Positions 57,731 to 64,000 of a stretch of 64,000 nt of DNA are shown piece after piece. Where the stretch lies: contig JADLSH010000395.1 in the NCBI GenBank assembly GCA_016169945.1, positions 9,638,001 through 9,702,000 of the forward strand, given 5' to 3'. Under the pieces are notes generated by a model. It ran no database searches, was not told the origin of the DNA, and saw nothing but the letters and a program-made list of their open reading frames with translations. The DNA comes from Trachythela sp. YZ-2020 (lineage: Eukaryota > Cnidaria > Anthozoa > Malacalcyonacea > Clavulariidae). The translations under genes were made by a program, and so were the position numbers. Position 1 is the stretch's first letter. Every line of letters starts with the position of its first letter.

Positions 57731-59087
57731 TTATACTGAAATGTTTGAAACAACTTTGGAATGTTTATTGAATGTAACCATAAAGGGATCTGGCAGGTTG
57801 AGTAGCTTATCCTCAATGATATCATTGCTTAGATCTTTCTGGTCATTGCCAACACTACCGGCAAGGAGAATTGCCTGCATAATGACCTCATCAAACAAGG
57901 TGAGGACAACTCTTTTCTTCGTGACTGCCTCCTCAACAACTATTTGCGCATACCAATGTTTCTGACATGCTGATTTCTTTTGTTTGAAATGGCAATTTGT
58001 GCATGTGACAATCTTTGACTGGGTGTCTTCAACCTTCTTTTTGCATTTGTAGCAAGACAAATAAACAACAACTTTATCAATCCCTTTCAGTTCCACACAG
58101 GTTGTTGTACTTGGCAAATCTACTGCTACGGCCAACATCTCTTTGAAAGGTTGATCAGTTGTGATTCTGCTACCAGACATTGCTGTATTTAGAAATACTT
58201 CACCACTGTACTTGTCTTTTTTCACCCTCAGATCATGAAACGAATATGTGCTTCCTTGTTGCAGAGTACCAACAAAGTTCTGCCATAACACAAATTTAGT
58301 GGTGCTTGATGGATCAACAAGAACAGCTTCTTGCATGTGGAGGTTCTCTGATCCAACATATTTAGGTGGGTGAAGATATGCCACTTTCGCTTTCAATGTA
58401 ACCAGCTGTCCAACACATAGACTCTTGGAAGTGGAGATGTTCATGGTCGTAGGCATTTCTTCTTTTTCAAAGTTTATGTCAGGAAAGTGAACGATGGACA
58501 CATCATCTCCCATGACATAATCTTCAGCATTTGACCTTGTGTCTATACGGAATTTCTTTATTTTTACAGGACTGCTTGCATTGCTGAATTGCTGAAATCT
58601 TTTACGCTTTGGTGGGGAGAAGCAAATACCACGGACTGTTTTGTCTTGTACTTGTAGTTGAAAATCAAAGAACTTTCCTTTCTTTACTGGGAAAGGTTAT
58701 GGATATATCCGAGATTTCATCATGCTGGTTAGGATCTGACAAAGATTGATTTTGTTGTGATTGGCTTGTAGGGGGTTGGTAAGTATCACCACTTTTCTGT
58801 TCTTTGATGGTGCTTGAAGAGGACTGGTTGGTTGTCAGGTCTGGCATGTCTTTTAATAGTTCTTGAACGGTCTCGTCAGTCAAGACATCATCAGCAACAA
58901 GTTCTTCCAGATCATTTTTTGTGGGAGTAGGTTGAGGACTTTCACCTTCCAGACAGCTCATTATACCTTCTGGCAGGTCCTTTAAGAGTTCTTGAACCTC
59001 ATCAGTTAAGATATCATCAGCAACAAGTTCTTCCAGATCATTATTTGTGGAAGTAGGTTGAGGACCTTCACCTTCCTGACAGCTCAT
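57731..59087 (-). pseudogene. RPA-like single-strand DNA-binding protein
   Basis: An ATG at 59087 opens an acidic N-terminus made of two tandem 42-43-residue copies (each with NDLEELVADD and VQELLKD). A Gln/Ser-rich linker follows. One extra base in CCC near 58695 shifts the frame, after which KGKFFDFQLQVQD starts the first OB-like fold. A second follows (TLKAKVAYLHPPK to VFLNTAMSG), then C-x2-C-x13-C-x2-C (CYKC...CTNC), the zinc-ribbon position of the large RPA subunit's C-terminal OB-fold, and a third beta-rich part ending at 57731. Without the shift it would be about 450 residues. RPA-like proteins are carried by many Helitrons. It faces away from the Helitron at 61.6 kb. Apart from one indel it is intact, and the indel could be a sequencing error. 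Confidence 0.7.
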
Positions 59088-59159
59088 TATATCTTCTTTG
59101 TATTACGCCTTACTAAAATAAACGAAACGAACAATATAAAAAGTTGAGTCGGCGGTCAA

Positions 59160-59396
59160 GGGCCGGTTGTTCAAAAGCCGGTTAACGCTAACCACGGGTT
59201 AAATTTTAATCTGCTGTTCTGGTTTGTATACTTCTGCATGTTTGTTTATTTCAAACTTTATAAACAAAAACGTCTTTCGCCCAGTACAAGCTTGATAGGA
59301 AAAGTATTCATATTAATATACCCGATGTGGTGAATCTTTTATCACCGTTACCACTACCCCCGGGTTAAGTTAACCGGCTTTTGAACAACCGGCCCC
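59160..59396. mobile_element. MITE with 26-bp inverted ends
   Basis: GGCCGGTTGTTCAAAAGCCG...AAC at 59161-59186 is exactly inverted at 59369-59394, enclosing 182 bp of non-coding DNA. The flanking CAAG words (59157-59160 and 59397) suggest a short target duplication, but I cannot fix it. It lies just upstream of the RPA-like gene start. Confidence 0.8.
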
Positions 59397-59819
59397 AAGT
59401 GGTCAAACAATAGCAAACTGCATGCAAAGAAATATGAACACAGTCATTATTTTATTAGTATAATTTGTCAAAGCAAATCATTATATAATGTTTTTTTGCT
59501 GGCTATTAGAATAATAACTGTTCCATGGTCCCATTTTAATAATATTTCAAAGAATCAAAGTCAATTTGCTGCTATAGTATAGATGTGATGTATCAAACTA
59601 TCAACTGCCAGAGCCTGTCGTGACTTTACACAATCGACAACTTACAAAACAAAGACTGGGTAGTTTTAGAAAGTATAAACAGCATGTAAATTATCTAAGA
59701 AATAAAATATATCTTACCTAATATACTGTTGAATAAAACAATAAAATGTGTCTTCTTCGTGCTTCGCCATCAGTCACGCGTCTTTTGTCATGTGATCACG
59801 CCATTTATGGTGACACACC
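59397..59819. other. No gene recognised
   Basis: AT-rich spacer without a supportable feature. Confidence 0.4.
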
Positions 59820-60396
59820 CAGTGCTTCCACTTTCATAAAACTGGATTTCCTGTTTACATCCTTATTTATTGCAATATTTCCTGCCAGAAATTGCAAAAT
59901 TTCCTGGCATTTCCTCTTTTTATATTTAGCCTATAGAAGTTTCCCTACTATATAATTTGCTGTTACCATAGTTTACATAGTTTACACAGTGAGCTCTATA
60001 TATATATATAGAGCTCACTGAGTTTACATCTGTCATTTTTTTATTTTTTTAACAATAAATTATTTTTCAACCGCTGCCCATTTGAGTTAAGCCTGCGATC
60101 AATTTCGAATCTAACCGAGCGATTTGAAGTTGATGCGAAGGCGAAACGCCCAAATCAAATTGCCAACGTTTGAAAACTCTATATATGATAGGTAGCTTTC
60201 CTCTATATTAAACATTTTACTAGTAACTATGTCACACATAGACTATTTTAAAGCTCCAATGGTTGGAATCTCAGAATTTCCTGCCATTATCCTGGCAATT
60301 CATTATATTTCCTTCCAAAAAGGATTTCGTACCATTTTTCCTGCCACAGCCCAATATTTCCTTTTGCCAGAAATTTCCTGGCAAGTGGAAGCTCTG
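59820..60396. mobile_element. hAT-type MITE, copy 1
   Basis: Left end CAGTGCTTCCACTT and right end (inward) CAGAGCTTCCACTT. Flanking 8-mers GACACACC and ATCACACC match at 6 of 8. The interior is rich in (A)TTTCCTG(G/C)CA words and includes a perfect 34-bp palindrome at 59987-60020 centred on TATA repeats. No coding capacity. Confidence 0.75.
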
Positions 60397-60416
60397 ATCA
60401 CACCCAGTGATCACAA

Positions 60417-60979
60417 CAGTCTTTCCACTTCTAAGGAAATTTCCTGATTCTCAGAAATCCTAACTTAAAAGGAAATTCTCAGGATAAGAAAAAATCTCAG
60501 GAAATCTCAGGAAATTCTGGGAAAGGTATTGAAACCTTCTCGGAAAGCTTACTTTTTTTAAATAGGCATTAATTTCTTATTTTCCCACCGACATGTTAAT
60601 TCAGCTTGCCTTTGTGGCGCTCCACTGAGCTAACACAGTAATACTACTGTCTACCACTATACTGATGGATACTATTAGAGCATTCTACTATTATGATAGC
60701 CGCGAACCAATGCTCCGAAATGCAGGCTCCATTTAAAAATAGAAGTTGAAACCAGAAATATCACTGAGGAAATTATTTTAGCTACTTCATTTATCAACAT
60801 TTTTGAATATTCTCTGTTACCAGATAACCTTAACCACAGCGGCACAGCTTAAACGCCGGGCGTTTTGGGGTGACATGGGATTTTAAGGAAATATCAGGAA
60901 ATCTGGAAAATTATCAGGAAATATCAGGATATTTTCACCAACGAAAAAGGAAATTTCGATTGAGGCAGTGGAAGCACTG
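60417..60979. mobile_element. hAT-type MITE, copy 2
   Basis: Left end CAGTCTTTCCACTT, right end (inward) CAGTGCTTCCACTGCC, and a perfect 8-bp duplication GATCACAA at 60409-60416 and 60980-60987. The interior resembles copy 1 (GGAAATTTCCTG words) without coding capacity. It lies 20 bp from copy 1. Confidence 0.85.
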
Positions 60980-60987
60980 GATCACAA

Positions 60988-61602
60988 TCTCTATGGTGAT
61001 CACACCAGTGGATCACACCCATAGATCACACCCTATATAGGGCGCCGTTGCCTTGCCGTGGCCATGCAGGGTCTATGCCACTAGTCTATGCTGTCGTAGA
61101 AACTCTTAGTATTTGAAATATTCCAATCCGATATTTTCAAAGAATGCATCTATAGCTTATGGATGCAGTGAGTAAAAATGTTTACTATACTATAAAAACT
61201 AAATAATTATAAGGAAGCAAAATTTTTGTTTTACGCCGATCAGGCAAATGCAGGCTACTCATGCATGCGCCTGCATTACTGACCATCCATTTTTATTTAG
61301 AATACGGAAGTACGTCATGTACGTTGGTGTCTTGGTTATATTTCCGATAAAACTCTCCTATTTTACACGTTTGTTGTGGCAAATTTCTAAAATATGATCA
61401 AACGACAACTTTTAATAAAGCATTAAATAAAGTTAGCTCATGTCGCATCATGGATAGTAAATAGTCTATTTACTATGCATGGTCGCAGGCTAATAAAAGC
61501 ACAGCTCCTTTTCTCGCGGGGGTCGCCTGCAATTTACATGATGAGCACGTGACATTGTGACAATTGACAAGAAACTTTCATATTTTTGGCGTAGTTGTCG
61601 AA
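60988..61602. other. Upstream region of the Helitron gene
   Basis: No open gene. If the Helitron starts upstream of its first protein, its 5' end should lie here, but I could not identify a TC terminus or its insertion point. Confidence 0.4.
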
Positions 61603-62529
61603 ATGAATATGGTATTCGCAAACAATTCATCACGGATTAAAGAGGTAAGTGTTGTTCGAATATATGAAAATGTATTAGTGACACTTTCGGGAGAAATTGT
61701 TCCTCACAGGAGGGAAAATGTGCCTCTTGGGAGGATAACAAACCAGCCTCTTCGGAGGAACAATGAACCTCTTCGGAGGATGTCAAACCAGCCTCTTCGG
61801 AGGATATCAAACCAGCCTCTTCGGAGGATATCAAACCAGCCTCTTCGGAGGATATCAAACCAGCCTCTTCCGAGGATATCAAACCAGCCTCTTCGGAGGA
61901 TATCAAACCAGCCTCTTCGGAGGATATCAAACCAGCCTCTTCGGAGGATATCAAAACAGCCTCTTCGGAGGATATCAAAGCAGCCTCTTCGGAGGATATC
62001 AAACCAGCCTCTTCGGAGGAACAAGGAACCTATTCGGAGGAATAATGAGCGTCTTTGGACGAGAAATAAAACTCTTCGGAGTACATATGAGCTTCCACGA
62101 AGTGGAAACGAGCCTCTACAGGGAGGATGTGTGAAACCTGTTAAAATTTACAGGAATGACAATACTAACCCCACAAAACATGTAGGTCGTGTTTTTAATT
62201 ATGTATTAGATGAGGTTTGTCATTGTGTAAAATTACCTTTCGACAATGACCAATATTGTGTTTCTAATAAGAAGCTATTGCTTTCAGGTGATATTGAGTT
62301 AAATCCAGGTCCCATGCATACTGGAAACAGACAAGAAGGTACAGTTCAAGTAACTCCATATGTATTATTAGAAAGTAGATTACAAGGGCTTGGGTTAAGA
62401 CCACTGGATGTTGGTGGTGATGGTGATTGTTTTTTCAGAGCAATTTCACATCAGTTATATGGTGATTCAAGCCATCATTTAGATGTTAGAGCTGCAGGTG
62501 TGCAATTGTTGCGATCAACTATGGTATAA
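61603..62529 (+). CDS. Helitron leader protein: hairpin-encoded repeats, 2A, OTU
   Basis: From the ATG at 61603 there are 308 codons. Residues of about 35-170 come from the hairpin array and are dominated by PLRRISNQ octapeptides. A spacer follows with VFNYVLDEVCHCVKLPFDND, then LLLSGDIELNPGP, a canonical 2A motif (D-I-E-L-N-P-G-P at residues 230-237). An OTU-type cysteine protease domain starts with GGDGDCFFRAISHQLYGD; the Cys at residue 276 (codon 62428) is the expected nucleophile. The frame stops at 62527 before the OTU His, so the domain is cut. Three stops separate it from the DUF6570/Rep frame at 62578, which is in the same phase, so it was probably one protein. OTU domains are common in animal Helitrons. 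Confidence 0.75.
   Translation: MNMVFANNSSRIKEVSVVRIYENVLVTLSGEIVPHRRENVPLGRITNQPLRRNNEPLRRMSNQPLRRISNQPLRRISNQPLRRISNQPLPRISNQPLRRISNQPLRRISNQPLRRISKQPLRRISKQPLRRISNQPLRRNKEPIRRNNERLWTRNKTLRSTYELPRSGNEPLQGGCVKPVKIYRNDNTNPTKHVGRVFNYVLDEVCHCVKLPFDNDQYCVSNKKLLLSGDIELNPGPMHTGNRQEGTVQVTPYVLLESRLQGLGLRPLDVGGDGDCFFRAISHQLYGDSSHHLDVRAAGVQLLRSTMV
61702..62126 (+). repeat. Array of 19 TTCG-type hairpins
   Basis: Units begin at 61702, 61723, 61747, 61768, 61792 and then every 24 bp to 62008, then 62029, 62050, 62071, 62093 and 62113. Eleven read exactly CCTC-TTCG-GAGG. Others change the loop (ACAG, TTGG, TTCC) or both sides of the stem: CGTC-TTTG-GACG at 62050, ACTC-TTCG-GAGT at 62071 and TTCCAC-GAA-GTGGAA at 62093. 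Only 62029 (CCTA/GAGG) has a mismatch. In mRNA the core unit is a 4-bp stem closed by the very stable C(UUCG)G tetraloop. Because the unit is near-palindromic and 24 bases long, open frames appear on both strands. Confidence 0.85.
62290..62313 (+). other. 2A motif DIELNPGP in the Helitron protein
   Basis: All positions of the D-x-E-x-N-P-G-P consensus are present, preceded by a leucine-rich LLLSG stretch typical of 2A peptides. Ribosome skipping between the final Gly and Pro would separate the repeat-rich leader from the OTU part. Confidence 0.85.
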
Positions 62530-62577
62530 ACACAGTGTGTCTTGTGCTGCTGTTTTCAGGCAAAGTAACCCTAATAT

Positions 62578-64000
62578 GCAAAAGTAAGTGTTGATAATGT
62601 TGAATGGCTGTGCAGATCATGTCATAAGTACTTAGCAAAAAATAAAGTTCCACCTTGTGCTGCCATTAATGGATTGCAATTTACAAAAAAACCAGCATTT
62701 TTTGACTTGAATGAACTAGAATGTAGATTACTTGCTCCTAGACTAGCATTCCAAAAACTCATGCAAGCTCCTAGGGGAAGACAACTAAAAATTAATGGCA
62801 ATGTTGTTAATGTCCCAGCAGACATAACAAATACTGTCACCATGCTACCAAGGTTAGCAGATGAAACAGGAACTATTAAAGTCAACCTCAAGAGAAAATT
62901 GCAATATAAAAGTTCAGCTTTATCATTAAATGTAAGACCAAACAAAGTAGTACAGGCAGCTAAATGGCTTGTTGAGAACAGTAGCCTTTATCAAGAAGAA
63001 AATATAAGTTTCAATGATAGCTGGCTTGAAAGTAGGTCTAATATTTTGTTAACTGTTGATGAAGGCAATAATGAAAACTGTGTAGAAAAATCACAAAACA
63101 TTTGTGATACAGACAAATGTAAAATGCAGTGCACATCTGATGACGAAGATCATTGGAGTGAAGATGAGGCAGAAATACCTGCTGGAGTCACTGACACTAT
63201 GTTAACTGCTCCAGATTTTGTCACTGATAAGGAACGTCAATATATTTTAAATGTCGCACCAGGTGAAGGCAGCAGGCCTATGAGTATATTCAGAGATAAA
63301 TATTCAGAAGAATTGGCATATCCTGGCATATTTCTTGGACAAAAACGACCTGACAATACAAATAGACTAACTGATGTTCATTATAGTGAAATTTGCAAGT
63401 CAGAGTTAAGAAGGTCTGACCGAAGGGCTGCAATGTGTGTAGAAAATATCTTTTTTAAAACCAAGAAATTGCAAATGAAGATTTTGCTAGCACAATCGCA
63501 AGTTGCTTTGAGAAAATGTCAAGGAAATAGTCGCACAATTACTGCTGGTCTATTAAAACAACCAGGAGCAATAGACAACCTAGTTCACCATGACCAAGGA
63601 TTTAAATTTTTAAGAGCCTTGAGAGGTTCACCTCCATATTTTGAAAAAGCAAAAAAAGATATATTTGCAATGATAAAACAATTAGGTCCTGCTTCATTAT
63701 TCTGTAGTTTCTCTTCTGCAGAAACACAGTGGATTCATCTTTTGAGAATACTTGGTAAACTTGTTGATAACAAAGAATACACTGACAATGAACTTGAAAA
63801 CCTTAATTGGGAAGAAAAGAGCAGGTTAATTCAGAGTGACCCTGTGACATGTGCTAGGCACTTTGATTACCAAATTAATAAGTTTATTCATGATTTTCTT
63901 CTGAGCAAACCTGCCCCTCTAGGGAAAATTGAAGACTGGTTCTATAGAGTTGAATATCAACAGAGGCTCACCTCACATTCATATGTTAATATGGCTGGAA
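62578..64000 (+). CDS. Helitron DUF6570-like and Rep region, partial
   Basis: An open frame of 474 codons runs off the window. It begins VDNVEWLCRSCHKYLAKNKV, which is the start of the DUF6570-like region of Helitron helicases (CRSCH, then AINGLQFTKKPAFFDLNELE). The Rep N-terminal region (Helitron_like_N) follows with AYPGIFLGQKRPDN, FFKTKKLQMKILLA, FKFLRALRGSPPYFEKAKKD and WFYRVEYQQR. At 63967 an apparent 2-base deletion shifts the frame immediately before the HUH motif: the bases for HIH are present in the next frame. The HUH His pair and the Tyr nucleophiles make Rep a rolling-circle nuclease, so this copy is likely dead. No start codon is visible, as this is a continuation of the OTU protein. 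The helicase lies beyond the window. Confidence 0.85.

Noticed and set aside
61637..62134. Open frames of 106-123 residues on both strands and in other frames
   Set aside because: They are produced by the near-palindromic 24-bp hairpin repeat, which has no stop codon in those frames. They are shadows of the array.
1..64000. tRNA and rRNA genes
   Set aside because: I looked for cloverleaf-like box A/B pairs and rRNA blocks by eye and saw none; a covariance-model scan would be needed to exclude them.

Overview
This window looks like transposon-dense, AT-rich nuclear DNA from an invertebrate animal. There are no bacterial-style operons. Coding pieces are split by introns with GT/AG borders, and the repeat families (hAT with TTF or ZMYM-like transposases, PIF/Harbinger, BEL/Pao, LINEs with 2A-like leaders or an esterase ORF1, a REL-endonuclease LINE, a Helitron with OTU and DUF6570-like regions, Crypton-like recombinase, THAP, YqaJ and P2X7-like domains) are a mix I associate with anthozoan cnidarians. 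The species cannot be read from the sequence. I see no clear single-copy housekeeping gene.

Layout. 0-5.9 kb: a small inverted-repeat element, a two-exon THAP-domain gene on the minus strand, a BEL/Pao integrase scrap, the 3' end of a REL-endonuclease LINE, and a LINE tail. 5.9-9.35 kb: a hAT element (hAT-1) with recognisable ends and a four-exon transposase that carries one nonsense codon. It sits in the 3' UTR of a deleted minus-strand LINE (LINE-1, to 10.76 kb). 10.8-14.6 kb: a near full-length minus-strand LINE (LINE-2) with a 2A-like motif. 14.6-21.9 kb: a Harbinger transposase tail, then a YqaJ-like nuclease gene split by a 5.8-kb hAT (hAT-2) that itself holds a Harbinger transposase, a TTF finger and an OTU/vertnin-like reading frame. 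22-24 kb: a second OTU-like scrap and satellite units. 24-27.5 kb: plus-strand LINE-4. 27.6-32.5 kb: satellite units, a 2-kb palindrome, and an element inserted in a satellite monomer. 34.4-36.5 kb: LINE-3, a deleted relative of LINE-2. 36.8-41 kb: a deleted BEL/Pao element with a Harbinger-type MITE in gag. 42-44.2 kb: a P2X7-like exon, hairpins and a MITE. 44.75-48.84 kb: 0.5-kb inverted arms enclosing a broken Crypton-type tyrosine recombinase gene. 48.9-52.6 kb: hAT-3 with a perfect 8-bp target duplication. 52.7-57.7 kb: a second copy of the element seen at 31-32 kb, then mostly empty DNA and tandem repeats. 57.7-59.1 kb: an RPA-like single-strand-binding protein gene (minus). 59.1-61 kb: three MITEs. 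61.6-64 kb: a Helitron protein (plus) that runs off the window.

The most unusual signal is in the Helitron leader. From about 61702 to 62126 there are 19 short inverted repeats, one every 21-24 bases. Eleven are exactly CCTC-TTCG-GAGG, which in RNA is a stem closed by a C(UUCG)G tetraloop. Flanking units differ in sequence but mostly keep the stem, through paired changes. The array is followed in the same frame by a canonical 2A motif, an OTU domain and then the DUF6570/Rep region. A three-unit version of the same hairpin lies at 55287-55344 in another reading frame. The RPA-like gene next door would suit a Helitron accessory function, since Helitrons replicate through single-stranded DNA. 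The Rep frame breaks by an apparent 2-base loss just before the HUH motif.

Almost every transposon gene here has at least one visible lesion, so the window is mainly a record of nested insertions.
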